From Phoronis australis (Eukaryota > Phoronida > Phoronidae), in assembly GCA_002633005.1 (NCBI GenBank), contig NMRA01000160.1, positions 145,640 through 209,639 on the forward strand: a DNA stretch of 64,000 bases, written 5' to 3'. Position numbers and translations under genes: made by a program. The notes beneath the pieces are model-generated. The model had not been told where the DNA came from. It saw only the letters and a list, made by a program, of their open reading frames with translations, and made no database searches. Shown here one piece after another: positions 11,801-21,033 of the stretch; the stretch's first letter is position 1, and each line of letters starts with the position of its first letter.

Positions 11801-14245
11801 AGCAGCGAGAGCTCCTAAAAAGTAGTATGTGAATGCCTTAAAATCGATCAATCAACAAATAGCAGAACAAACTAAGTTTATCTGTTATAGTATAGTGGCC
11901 TGCATAGTGAAGTGCAGAAGTTCGAATTGAAAGGGATCATCGAATATTTTGTTCATCCCATGCACGATTTGGTCGAATATTTTGTTCATCCCATGCACGA
12001 TTTGGTTGGGGATAGGTGGATAATACGCATTTTTGTGTACCTCTTCATTTTTTAATTTAGTACACGTAACTTCAATAGGCAGTCCTGTGTCGCCGCTCAA
12101 AAAGAAGACATTTCACTACCGTGTGTTCTTGTACTGAGAAAATCCCGCCGGCGAGCACATTCACATTATTTGGAAAATGTAGGTTTAGACCTAACAAAAA
12201 CCGTTGGTCAATGAAGAAGTCTTCTCGCCATTCAAACTGTTGTCAATGGCGCACGACCTCGCCGACTTCATACGAGCAGCAAACTTGATGGCATTTACGA
12301 GGTTAGATGTCACTACGCAGAAAGTTCACTACAACTCCGAAGGTTCACTGCTCCGAAGGTCTACTACTCCGAATGTTCACTATTCCGAAACCAATTTCCA
12401 TCTCTGACAGTTTATTACTCTGAATGTCTTCAAATTAGGCTAAACTGACATGCATAAGATGTTGTATTTGTGTCCATTTAGTAACCGTTTAAAGCATGCA
12501 TGGGCGGGGCAACATAGGGGGCTGGGGGTTATATCCCCACTTTTTTTCAGTGCTGCGCCGCACATGTACAAAAAATGAATAGGTCTTAAAACCGTGATTG
12601 CATTGTAAGGAAATGAGTTCAGTTCAAATCACTAACAAACATGATTCTTGAATTTAAAACGACTCGTCAAACAGGGACATCTGGGGCACGGAGATATTTT
12701 ATTTCACGGCTGCTGCGACTAATGGACGGCTTTAAATTTGAGGACACCGAATGTGACTCTCTGACACGATAAAAACTAGCACGGATAAGGTAGTTTACTG
12801 CATTTAGTTTCAACCCCGCAGTCATGCGCGTAGTTCCGGTGCGGTGAAGTAGCGGATTAACTTTTCAGTCTCGAGGTGAAACGATCATGGACTGGCACCC
12901 CCACTTACTTCAGTGCTGCGTCGCCCATGATTCATGGACAGCGAAAAATAGGGAGCTGGGGCCTATAGCCCCCACTTATTTCAGTCCTGCGCCGCACATG
13001 AGAGGGGATCTTGACATGGATTTGTAAATGCATCGTGGCTGAAAATTCATCATTATTCCTACTACATATTCTTTTAAATATGCAATTACGTATTGATATT
13101 TTTGTATTCATAAGAAAAGAAACCCAAATTTTGTGCATTAGTACCCGGGCTTTGTTTTCTGTATAGGTACACCGGTCACTGCGTCAAATAACCGAAATAT
13201 CGTCTATTTTGCATATGGAAGTAAAAAAAATACACCGGAGTCCGAAATTTCATATATTTTCAGAGTTGTGAACCTTCAGAGTTGTGAAGTTTCGGAGTAG
13301 TGGGCTGATCCCATTTCCAACGCTTTGAGTAACTCAAGCAACAAGGCGCAGAATTTCATGTACAACCTGAAAAAATTTCGTCCGACTAAATATTTTCTTC
13401 CGATCATGTAGTTTAATCACTCATATAAGCACGCATGGTTTGATAGTTTGTCAGAGAGTAACGCTCAGTAATCCAAAAAGAAAACTTTCTGGACCACATT
13501 ACATCGGAATTTGGAACTCGTCTTTCACGAGTAACCGTCATGGCATCCTCGCTTGTGGGATAGGCCTACGAATACCGTCTCATCTCAGGAAAACGGAGGT
13601 GAGAGTCATCGTCGTGTATACTGATTTCCCTTACGCCGAGTTTAGTTGCGTAATGGCGCTACAGAAAAACCTACATTGCCAACGTTTGCGAAATATAATC
13701 AAAAGGTCCACACTTTTAGAAATTCGAACCACCCCCCACAGAATGCTGGCTACGGGCCTGGAACACCTAGAATGCATTTTCAACCGTCGCGACAGAGGAG
13801 AGTAGAATGCGGGATGTGGGTGTCGTAGTGGATTCCTTAATTTTTGTCCCCTTGCTATTCTGAAAACCCCACTTGGAACAACATTGGAACATTTCGGCAA
13901 CACTCTTTGTGCGTAACAACGGTGCTGCCGGATCACCCGTTTCCATGTGTGGAAAATCGTGCCCTTCCTGTGCCCTTATTATGAGGCATGCACGCATCCA
14001 GAGCAAATTAAGATTCACTCCACAATGTTTCATTTCTTCTTCCAGCAATTGAGTTCCGGGAAGACGTTGACACGGTGCTTCAACCGGGTATGGTGGTTTC
14101 CATTGAGCCCATGATTACCATCCCTGAAGGAATGCCTGGTGCAGGAGCCTACCGCGAGCATGACATACTTATTGTCACCAAATATGGTTCTGAAAACATT
14201 ACCAACTTTCCGTACGGTCCTGAACATAACATTGTTCGCAAGTAA
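2805..14245 (+). CDS. Creatinase (creatine amidinohydrolase), 5 predicted exons, ~416 aa
   Basis: Predicted to hydrolyse creatine to sarcosine and urea, in the cytosol (no signal peptide or membrane segment seen). Exons: 2805-2888, 3413-4019, 4884-4998, 7214-7458, 14046-14245. All introns are GT..AG and the phases close to TAA. The fold is the two-domain pita-bread/M24 type: N-terminal domain to about residue 175, catalytic domain after it. Bacterial creatinase, as I know it, uses Phe62, Arg64, His232, Glu262, Arg335 and Glu358. Matching residues are present: Phe76 and Arg78 (FGRSY), His245 (GGHNP), Glu275 (ALERT), Arg348 (YYGREA) and Glu371 (SIEPM). These argue for creatinase rather than an Xaa-Pro aminopeptidase, which would keep metal ligands instead. 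Bacterial enzymes are about 400 aa, so the length fits. The first exon is the least certain part. The introns carry many transposons, including a retrotransposon in intron 4. Confidence 0.9.
2889..3412 (+). other. Creatinase intron 1
   Basis: AT-rich and non-coding, with no recognised element. It ends in a good pyrimidine tract (CTTCCTTTTTCAG). Confidence 0.5.
3413..4019 (+). CDS. Creatinase exon 2: N-terminal domain
   Basis: Acceptor TTTTTCAG at 3405-3412; donor GTTAGT from 4020. Codes for the N-terminal creatinase domain, including LFSEQEL, NVNYFSGF, the FGRSYALV substrate loop (Phe76, Arg78), IDGGKPWRR and YTDYQKDNFF. The end reads ELELAD, just before the catalytic domain. Confidence 0.92.
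4625..4800. mobile_element. Foldback family FB-2, copy 1 (creatinase intron 2)
   Basis: Shares GATGATTTC, ACTGACAG.TCGTTAT, CACGGCGTGTCAC, AATAACGAACTGTCA and GTTGAGGCC in the same order with copies at 45676-45924 and 60775-60950. Its two halves are imperfect inverted repeats. No coding capacity. Confidence 0.65.
4884..4998 (+). CDS. Creatinase exon 3: catalytic His exon
   Basis: Acceptor TTTTCCAG at 4876-4883; donor GTATGT from 4999. Read across the junction it gives TWAWFVSGINTDGGHNPPTS and then KGDILSLNCFPVISG. The His in GGHNP matches the catalytic His232 of bacterial creatinase. The exon is too short to appear as a clear open frame by itself; it was found by continuing the protein match. 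Confidence 0.9.
5041..5280. mobile_element. Foldback family FB-3, copy 1 (creatinase intron 3)
   Basis: About 240 bp starting AATTAGGCC and ending TTTTTTGGCCTTAA. Contains TTGAGACGAGCAAAAT and TTGACAAATCACGG, shared in order with 26740-26988. A dispersed non-coding element. Confidence 0.65.
5281..6216 (+). other. Creatinase intron 3, unassigned part
   Basis: No gene seen. The 94-codon open frame at 5517-5801 has no recognisable domain and lies inside the intron; I do not call it. Confidence 0.4.
6217..6350 (-). mobile_element. MITE-A copy 2 (inverted)
   Basis: About 134 bp in reverse orientation to copies 1 and 3, starting CAGTAACGCTAGGACCTCGC and ending TGCATCTACTG. It is flanked by an inverted pair: CAGGAAGAGATAACC on the left (6186-6200) and GTTATCTCTTCCTG on the right (6363-6376). 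Confidence 0.8.
6351..7213 (+). other. Creatinase intron 3, right part
   Basis: Non-coding. No repeat or gene recognised except the acceptor before exon 4. Confidence 0.4.
7214..7458 (+). CDS. Creatinase exon 4: catalytic-domain core
   Basis: Acceptor CTTTTTCAG ending at 7213; donor GTGAGT from 7459. Codes for YYAALERTMFFDHVSEDALR, IRPGVRCCDVA, FGYGHSFG and SHYYGREAG. Contains the Glu of ALERT (Glu262 equivalent) and the Arg of YGREA (Arg335 equivalent). GYGHSFG is a hallmark of the creatinase branch of the M24 fold. Confidence 0.93.
7736..7836. mobile_element. Foldback family FB-1, minimal copy
   Basis: A ~100-bp palindromic element. Inverted ends GGCGTCCTCAGCTTCTGATCG (first 20: GGCGTCCTCAGCTTCTGATC) and its complement before CCTGTG, closing on an AATACACTATA / TATACAGTGTATT centre. 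The same ends bound the 689-bp copy at 21034-21722, so this is probably a deletion derivative. Confidence 0.75.
7935..8005 (+). repeat. Dispersed repeat (CTGATGCCAATAAAG)
   Basis: About 70 bp similar to 33800-33875: GCCAATAAAG, then AGTTGTAAT.CAGACA and an A-rich stretch. It looks like the 3' end of a retroposon (AATAAA and A-rich tail), but no body can be recognised. Confidence 0.5.
8073..8140 (+). repeat. GC-rich element end with 20-bp perfect palindrome
   Basis: CAGGCCCCTAGCCAGGGGGG followed by a perfect 20-bp palindrome at 8103-8122 (GGGGGTTCGA and its complement). It looks like one terminus of a DNA transposon. I found no matching second end nearby, so it may be a broken copy cut by the retrotransposon insertion. 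Confidence 0.5.
8256..8378 (-). repeat. LTR, left copy (3' LTR of the minus-strand element)
   Basis: 123 bp, about 94% identical by eye to 11332-11453. Begins CGCCAGATAAACTAGACAAT and ends AACAATGCAATGGCG. Same orientation as the right copy, as LTRs require. Confidence 0.85.
8512..9093 (-). pseudogene. Retrotransposon integrase C-terminal region
   Basis: Continues the integrase in another frame. It begins with LRSTGLSARDMWFQRDQFSN, typical of the region after the catalytic core in these elements, then a low-complexity Ser/Pro/Asp tail with a run of four Asp. A frame break separates it from the upstream frame. Confidence 0.7.
9090..10322 (-). pseudogene. Retrotransposon protease tail fused to integrase
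   Basis: 410 codons. The first third is the segment that follows the protease (WPGDCLELEAPSD). Then comes an HHCC-type zinc-binding region (LHLRLDH ... YHQCCSM) and an integrase core with Asp in FAADVM and Glu in VAEKAIQE. The middle acidic residue, expected before PxxGF, reads His (RTHPASGF). The reverse transcriptase that should lie between the two parts is missing. Confidence 0.8.
10177..10866 (-). pseudogene. Retrotransposon gag C-terminus and retropepsin
   Basis: 229 codons. A gag-like stretch (LVKQRYGAKLR, SLLDEL) is followed by a CxxC..H..C knuckle-like segment (CVLCTTARRTPSDHFLSRC) and a retropepsin active site LTVDCGATGNMIS, an Asp-Cys-Gly version of the usual Asp-Ser/Thr-Gly. It overlaps the next frame by 146 nt, consistent with a frameshift mutation. 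Confidence 0.8.
10978..11318 (-). pseudogene. Retrotransposon gag N-terminus, frameshifted
   Basis: An ATG at 11318 opens MTTTRALKQWPLTKNETITS and then FDSWRQNLLYIF. The frame shifts near 11165 to another that reads LMLGQIANFCPIISRNSTFL and stops at 10978. Only 13 nt separate the LTR from the ATG. TGGTGGCAATGGC at the junction could be the primer-binding site. Confidence 0.65.
11332..11453 (-). repeat. LTR, right copy (5' LTR of the minus-strand element)
   Basis: 122 bp; partner of 8256-8378, with about six substitutions and one single-base gap by eye. Confidence 0.85.
11513..11644 (+). mobile_element. MITE-A copy 3
   Basis: About 132 bp, starting CAGTAACGCTAGGACCTATG and ending GGTCCCAGCGTTACTG; again followed by AACGGGAGGCAG. 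It lies just outside the right LTR. Confidence 0.8.
11940..12005. repeat. 33-bp tandem duplication
   Basis: Two identical 33-bp units (11940-11972 and 11973-12005) beginning TCGAATATTTTGTTCATCCC. Identity points to a recent event. It explains a repeated peptide in a spurious minus-strand frame. Confidence 0.85.
12311..13302. mobile_element. ~1-kb CACTA-ended element with repeated termini
   Basis: Starts CACTAC and ends GTAGTG. About 45 bp of inverted end sequence is built from tandem TTCACTACTCCGAAGG-like units, three to four per end. Inside, a CCCCACTT..TTCAGTGCTGCG motif recurs three times (12535, 12899 and 12971). CACTA ends suggest an EnSpm/CACTA-type element, but I see no clear target duplication and no transposase. 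Confidence 0.6.
14046..14245 (+). CDS. Creatinase exon 5: C-terminus and stop
   Basis: Acceptor TCTTCTTCCAG ending at 14045; TAA stop at 14243-14245. Codes for FREDVDTVLQPGMVVSIEPM, PGAGAYREHDILIV and the end PYGPEHNIVRK. Glu371 in SIEPM matches Glu358. The exon is 6.6 kb from exon 4 because intron 4 has been filled by several transposons. Confidence 0.93.
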
Positions 14246-14467
14246 ATGTTCCACCGAAACATATGATTCATTCAGTTTCCTTTATGCTATAAGTACTGAA
14301 TCGTGTTGACTCAACTGTCTTGTTTGCGACACTCTTAATATACGTTTGTTCTTCCAATATGTCTTTTGTGTTTTATAGAATCCTTTCCAACTTTCAATTT
14401 GACATAGGTACTAACTGTAGGAGCTGGTGTGTGTTGATCTGAATGTTATTTCATTTATAATTTTCCC
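14246..14467 (+). other. Creatinase 3' flank
   Basis: Likely 3'UTR. No canonical AATAAA in the first 220 nt; a weaker signal may be used. Confidence 0.35.
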
Positions 14468-14714
14468 CTTTAAAATCAGCGCATATATAAACAAAAGCAT
14501 TGCATAAATCGACGTTTCGGTTTATTGTCACTTACCCATTCTCAAGACAAATGTTGGGCAGAACACTTCAGTCAACTGGGTAATAGACTGTTCTCGACCT
14601 GTGTTACCTGACTGGAGTATTGAGAACGATTTATACTGAGAATGGTTTAGTGACGATAAACCGAAACGTCGATTAATACAATATCTTTGTTTACATTATG
14701 CGCTGATTTTAAAG
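14468..14714. mobile_element. Foldback element, 247 bp
   Basis: The outer ends are inverted CTTTAAAATCAGCGC / GCGCTGATTTTAAAG. The inner arms are inverted ATCGACGTTTCGGTTTAT / ATAAACCGAAACGTCGAT. Non-coding MITE-like foldback just past the creatinase stop. Confidence 0.8.
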
Positions 14715-15153
14715 TTCGTTCTCATATTTCAGCCAAAAACAAATGTGATCAGTTTTCCCCTTGTTCCTAAATGAACAGCATGATGGTGTTTTTCACATGA
14801 GAACATTGAAGTTATGGAAATAGAATATTCTGTTCAGTTTTTACTATATTAAGTACATGCCTGAACAAAGAACGAGAGGTATTGGTTAGCTTTCGTCGGA
14901 CATGTTTGAGTTCTCTTCAGTGTATTTGGTTTTTATTTTTGATTAAAATGGTAATTAGACAGTGAGGTTCCTCAATTTTTGACAAGGTATCGTTTCTAGC
15001 CTTTTCCCCGAGTCACTTCCTATTCTTCTTGTTACCCCCTGTGCTGTTCACCAGTGATATATTATCAACTGTAGGCGCAGCATCCAGCATGCCAATCATT
15101 TTACATAAACAACGAAGTTATGTAACCGCTCCACCCAGGTCCTGGGTACAGTT

Positions 15154-15312
15154 CAGTAGCTGTCTTGGGGCGAGAAAAATCTAGACAAAATCACGTGTTC
15201 TCATTGAAAATACACGGTAGCATCTCGCGTAATCTCGCGAAGTCTTGCTTTTTAGGCGAGGTACTAAAGCGAATTCCTGACGAGGTCCTAGCGAGGTCCT
15301 AGTAAGTTATTG
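15154..15312 (+). mobile_element. MITE-A copy 4 (diverged)
   Basis: About 159 bp, starting CAGTAGCTG. Contains the shared AAAATACACGG, CTCGCGTAATCTCGCGAAG and CTTGCTTTTTAGGCGAGGT. The 3' end carries a duplicated GAGGTCCTAG segment. Confidence 0.7.
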
Positions 15313-17899
15313 AATTCTACTTTGCTGTTATGTCACGTCGTAACACAAGAGCACTGAATCTCTGATTCGCTATACAGTGCCGGGTTACAGTTAACTTGAA
15401 GCAGCTCATAAGTAGTTTAAATAAAAACGAAAGCAAAAATTGCGAACTTTCGACGGCTAAGTCTCCGTGAAGCTCAGCTTGCAGGTATTGTATTTTCTAA
15501 TCACCATATTTGTTTACAGACTGTTTCCCACTTTCACTCGTGCACTCCACTCTCTACCTGTCGAGTCTGTCGACCTGTGTGTTATCTTTGATTTTAAAGG
15601 CCACTCATGCCGGTGACGGTTCGGAAGTGCGAATGTTTCAGACGTCCATAGACAAGCGATTGGGATGCTACGTAAAAAATATAGACACACGCGCATCGTC
15701 TTTGAATAACGAAAATAAACTTAATATTCCCTTTTGATTAGTCATTGAGTCAACCTTGTGCCTAGGTTGAAGTATCAAATGCCACAACAACGATTTTTGA
15801 TAAAACTTTAGCGGATTATTTTAGGACTATTTCCCCTGCTTGATATTTTTATCCCATATTTGGAACAACATCTGCAGGGTAAGTTAGCTAAAAGAAAAAT
15901 TATATTCAATTTCCGCATTTATGTTTTATTACAAATATTACGGGTACAATACTTTAAAAACGCAAATGCTTCAGATAAAAAGATAAGTAAACTATCTCTG
16001 TCGAGATACTGTAAAATCGCTCACGGGTGAGTGACATACTATGTAAACAACGCTTTCGCAGCAGTGCACGTTGGGTAAGGGGACGATTTCACTAGAAACG
16101 GAAGCACAAGTATATGAAGTATTCATCGAAAGCAGAAATGGTCTCTTGGTATTGTTTTTGATGTCGGATATTACAAAATAGTGCTATGCTGGTGGCTGGA
16201 GCAAGCCTAGTCCTAGAATTGACAGAAAACATATCGAGGACAAGACGACATTTTTGTGAATTCACAACTAATTCGTCTAAGGGACAGTGCACGAGAAAGG
16301 AAACAAGAAGTTATCAAAAGCAGAAATGGTTGCTTGGTATTGCTTTTGACGCCCGGTACTACAAAACAAGCCATGCTTTCTTCGTCTCATTATGCCGCAT
16401 GTGGTTACATGTGAATATAATCTGACTGTGTCGTTCTTCATCAAGAGCGACGGAGATCCGGGGAGGAGGTGTCCGGGGAATTTTGTAGCAGGAGAAATAC
16501 GGCAAAAGCCGGTGCAACAATAAAAGTATTACACTGGCAATCAGTCGTAGAGATCAAAAATATTCAACCACCACTTCTTGAACGCCACTTTAACTGGTCC
16601 ACTAGCAATGTCATTGTATCTAACGAATCAAGATCTTCGAGAGCTATAACTATTTATGTCTGACATAATTAAATTAATTTGTGTCTGACATAATTCGTTA
16701 AAACATCGTACATAATTTATTAATGTTACCCTAATTCTATTGATATCAGACATAAATAACATTAATATCCGCCATTACTCAGTATTTATATCTAACATAA
16801 ATCGTATTTTTGTCTGACCTAAGTCAACCAATCAGACTTGTCGTTACATTCATTGATTCAGCCCGCAATGTTTCCAGCCGATTCAGTACCCTGTATGATT
16901 TTTAAGCAGATATACGAAGCTGTCAGAAAAGTGTAAAAACTCCATAGAAGCTCATCAAAATTAATTTCATGCTTCTTTTACCAATGTCAACCAGTGTACT
17001 TTTGCATTTTACCCCTTTCCTGGTTTTATATGGAATCACTCTTCAGTTGCCTGTAGACAATTACATCGCTGTGTACGCCATAGGCTTAGAAGCAGACAGG
17101 GTTGTTGAAGAAAAAGTAAGGAAGCGCTTTTTAAAGTGACAATTTTAAGTGTAACAAATATTTATTCGGTGGTCGAATTTGGACTATCACCCGTTTAAAA
17201 CACAAGAGTTAGTACAGAAAGCGATGGGAGAGCATTGTAGTCCTTAGACTGGAAGCCAGCCTGGGGGCCTTGGCGCAAAGCTGTATTCTGAGTAATGGCA
17301 GATATTCATTAGGTCACGTGATGTGACCAAAAAGATGGCGGGTTGAACGGAATAAACAACATGTATCCACGCCTCACTGAAAAAGATATATTTATACAAA
17401 CTTTTTTCCTGAAATGAGAATAAATTCATTTGTGAAAATATCTATAACTACAATAGTGTGTTTGATGTACATGTAGTGTTCATGGCGATAAATAATGGTA
17501 ATATGCTATGCTATTATTTAGTTTTGATACGAAAGTAACACAGTAATGACGCAAAATGTGATTAATTCGTTGCACCACACTTATTTTGTAACCTTTTTCA
17601 CTTTCTATAAGTAATAAGTTCATTATTGTTCCACACACCACGATGCGTTCCCGATCGCATAAACAAACACAAATTTGCGTTCTCTAGTCGATCGCTTCTT
17701 TCATAAGAAGTGTCGAAAATTCAAAGATCCTGACAAAATTACGAAAAACAAGCGTTGCGTTATATTTTCACACATATTTCGTCATAACTTAATGGTCAAT
17801 TTATTGATATAGTGCCAAAAATAACCGCAATTTGCCAATAGAATACGCTAAGCGCTTCCAATGGTATTCAGACTACCTTTAGTCCGACAAATGCCCTCA
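15313..17899. other. Intergenic, no gene seen
   Basis: Contains a ~60-bp direct repeat (16125-16190 and 16308-16375, core CAGAAATGGT.TCTTGGTATTG). Also an AT-rich block of TGTCTGACATAA words in both orientations at 16655-16825. No convincing exon. Confidence 0.45.
16655..16825. repeat. Cluster of TGTCTGACATAA words
   Basis: TATGTCTGACATAATT-like words occur at 16656, 16681, 16755, 16791 and 16813, in both orientations. Each is a partial palindrome. Function unknown; possibly subterminal repeats of an old transposon. Confidence 0.5.
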
Positions 17900-17904
17900 A
17901 TCAC

Positions 17905-18901
17905 CATAGGCGGATTTAGGGGGGGGGGCCCAGGGGGCCCGGGCCCCCCCCTTGGCTGCCGCAAACTTGAAAAATAAAACAGTAAGAGCGTAGGGAAATG
18001 GTGAGTTTATTAATTAACCCCGGTAATTAAAATTATACGGATGAAAAGAAGATTTAAATGTGTGCAGTTTTAGTGTTTGGGGGGGGGCTCAAACCCAATT
18101 TCAACTGTCAAATTCGGAACACGGCGTATTCGTAAAGGCTCTCCCGCGATATCCCAGGCGACCGGCAGTGGCGCTGCGCACTACGACTCCGTTTTCGTCG
18201 TCTGCTCCACTGTGCAATGAAGAAAATTTACTTCATTTTTTAAAGAGAATGGAACCTGAGTGACGATGAAAAAACAGAAGCTGCTGGTAAGATGTGAATT
18301 TTAATCGAAGCCTAAGTGAATCACTCAGAAACTCGCAATACTCTCTTTGTCAAACCTTATCTTAAGACGATTTCCAAAGCAATCCCGTTATTATTGCCAA
18401 CACGAAAAACGGATTTGGTCTTTTGGGCATTTGAAGACTATTTTAAATACGACAAATTTGTTAACAATTGATGGCACAAAATATAAAACGTGTAATAAGC
18501 ATTACGAAAAGAAGTAGGTTTCGCGCGCAAACGCTGTGGACCATAAATAAGTTGGTCTTTTAGTATGAAGTTTGCAGTTCCATCGTGGTGGTGTACTGGT
18601 AACGCACGCGCTCTCTAGCCGCCAGGTCGTGAGTTCGAGTCTTTGGTTCGTTCAGTTTTTCCTGTTTGACACGTTCTCCGTGTTCTGTTTTTTTCCTTTT
18701 TTTCTTGGATAATACTTCAGGAAGCAAGGAAAATGCTTGATTTTTAGAGGTAAAAACAGAAAAATTTCCTGAGCGGGAGGGGTGTTTGACCTCCCCCCAT
18801 ACGGTGCAATGCTTATCTACAATCTTGGTTCAGTTTGCGCAAATGCTTACAGCCGGACAAAATGTTGGGCCCCCCCTTGTGATATCCTAGATCCGCCACT
18901 G
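17905..18901 (+). mobile_element. 997-bp GGCGGAT-ended DNA transposon with 5-bp TSD
   Basis: The left end CATAGGCGGATTTAGG mirrors the right end CCTAGATCCGCCACTG. Both ends continue into G-rich or C-rich GGGCCC runs. ATCAC directly flanks both sides (17900-17904 and 18902-18906), a 5-bp target duplication. There is no transposase. A tRNA-like A/B-box segment sits inside at 18581-18650. The ends resemble hAT-type termini, whose usual duplication is 8 bp; some hAT groups make shorter ones. Confidence 0.75.
18581..18650 (+). repeat. tRNA-like segment
   Basis: TGGTGTACTGGTAACGCACG resembles an A box and GTGAGTTCGAGTCT a B box, at tRNA spacing. No acceptor stem pairs, so this is a tRNA-derived (SINE-like) promoter, not a tRNA gene. 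It lies within the 997-bp element. Confidence 0.55.
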
Positions 18902-18906
18902 ATCAC

Positions 18907-20066
18907 GGTCACCTGCCGTGGGTCCGGTCCCTGACCAACAAGGACGCCGGGCAACGGCGCCGCCGGGGACACCTTTTTTTCTCTCAATTTTCTCTCTTCT
19001 ACATGTTTATCTGTCTTTCTTTCTCGATTTCCACCTGCCCTGTCCTACGCCTATGCCAAACGCCACAGTTTCACCTTGACGCCAGCAAATAGAGAGGCCC
19101 GCCTTTGTTACCAGGTCCCTCCGACTGGAGCTGGCTGCATATGGCTACAATCCCTTGCCGGCTTTCGACATGGCATTGTGTTTGTCCATTATTTGAAGCC
19201 TTCCCTGGTCGTACCAGCCATGTCATTTTACGACTGACACACGAAAAGAAGATGTTCATTACCATGGGCCACAGAACCAGAGTTCCTCTATACGATGGAC
19301 TAACATGAACACAATCGGTCGGGAAATCACTGAACAGTGTCCACCAGATGTCTCTTGATATACGGTAATCGCAAAAGAAGAGGGAGTGACCTAAATAGAA
19401 ATGGGTCATTGCGCAACTGCACTCCGTCGCTTCCGATGTCGACCGCAAAATTTTTATGTTTTGAAATGAGTAGCCACTGATGAAGTCATACACGAAAGTT
19501 CTTTTTATCTTTCGTCAGTTTAAGAGAATGTCATGATTTTCAGGTAAGTTACTTGTGTTTGGAGGTGTCACCTTTTTGCCGTTTTAGTGTGCAACAGTGA
19601 CTACTTGTTGCTGCTTTTTGGGTTCCGACTCCGTGGTGAGGACTCAGTGGAACTTTTTAGTTTTTTTAGACTTAGTCCAGACACACCGGCATTTCAGAAC
19701 GCGGAAGGCGTTACTCGAGTCATGAGTGTTGTAGAGTATGATTCATATTCCTTCATAAGGCAAATAGATTTTTATTCTGAATTAGGCCCATTGATTGTAC
19801 ATGTAGAAACCTTGTAGAACTTGGGAATATGTGAAGCAACTTGACAAGTTCACTCAAATAATCACGTTCATGTTCATAAAAATTTGCACTACATTAAAAA
19901 GCAAGTTACATTTGAATGAAATATTGTCAATTTTGACCAACCTTTTCAACTATGGGCGACCAGTTTCACCAAACAATAATCGATTTAGCCATTCTCATAT
20001 ACCTCCGGTTCAGCAACACAAGTTCCGGTAAAGGAGAAAATGGTTGATCGCGAGGCCAATACAGTA
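18907..20066. other. Intergenic, no gene seen
   Basis: The longest open frame, at 19071-19493 (minus), has no recognisable domain. A TTTCT-rich stretch lies at 18978-19025. Confidence 0.4.
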
Positions 20067-20889
20067 CAGTCAAGTGACTTAATTATCGGACGTTTTGGCA
20101 CATTTTGCATTATATTTAATTGAAAATACTACGGATTGTTGTAAATTCTTTGCTGAAATAAAGAATTACCTTTATAGAATTGTTGTGTTACTATATCTTG
20201 TCACCAAAAGCCACATTTATGTTCCGACTGAACTTTAAAAAACACAACAAGCAAACCTTCGGAGAACCTAAATATCGGACACCATGTTTCCCCATACGCC
20301 ACACCGCGGAAAACTGACTAACCACGTAATGGCCGCGGGCACCTTGTAGCCAAATTTCAGCTCGAGTGTTTTGACATATATGCTGCTAGAACACAGGTCC
20401 ATTCGCAACAAAATTATCCATGAAATGAAATCTGATGACGGCGCCAAGTCATTTCGATGAATTAGTGCAGACGACTAAAGCACGTGCAAACTCACTGCAA
20501 TTTTTATTATCACTTTGGCTTCTTGACATGACACCCGCACGTGCGCGGTCGGGGTTTGACTTGAGTTTAAAAACACATAAAAAAATGGAACAGTAACATA
20601 TTGTCAGTTCAATGAGAAAGTTTCATTGTGGAAAAAGATTTTATTTTCAACTTTTATAACCGATTTATGCGATCGTCCAGTTTAGGCCGACTGGGGGGGT
20701 CTAAATTGCACCCTCTCACGGTGAAATCAAAACGAGGCAACGCTGTAAAAAAACGAGACGGTGCCGGACATTGAATGCATTACAACGGAACAACAATTGG
20801 TGTCATTTAACTCTCAGATTATGCTTCAAGTAAGATTTTTTGAAATGTCCGATATTTAGGTTCCGTCCGATAATTAGGTACACTATGTG
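20067..20889. mobile_element. TA-flanked pogo/mariner-like element, 823 bp
   Basis: The left end CAGTCAAGTGACTTAATTAT is followed by CGGACG. The right end, read on the minus strand, is CACATAGTGTACCTAATTAT followed by CGGACG. TA flanks both sides (20065-20066 and 20890-20891). A second inverted pair, CCTAAATATCGGACA, lies at 20268 and 20846-20860. Ends and TA duplication fit the Tc1/mariner-pogo group. No transposase. Confidence 0.7.
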
Positions 20890-21033
20890 TAATTACAAAA
20901 ATTCTTTTCACCGAACAAAAATTTCACTTTTTTGCCTTAAAAAATATTCAATTCCAAGTTCACGCAACACTCCCTTCCTCTTAACCTTGAGACTAAGCGG
21001 GATTCCAAGTTCGCGCACAGCACTCACACTCAA

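Noticed and set aside
19071-19493. 140-codon minus-strand frame
   Set aside because: No recognisable domain, no neighbours to splice to, ordinary for a random frame of this length in 64 kb.
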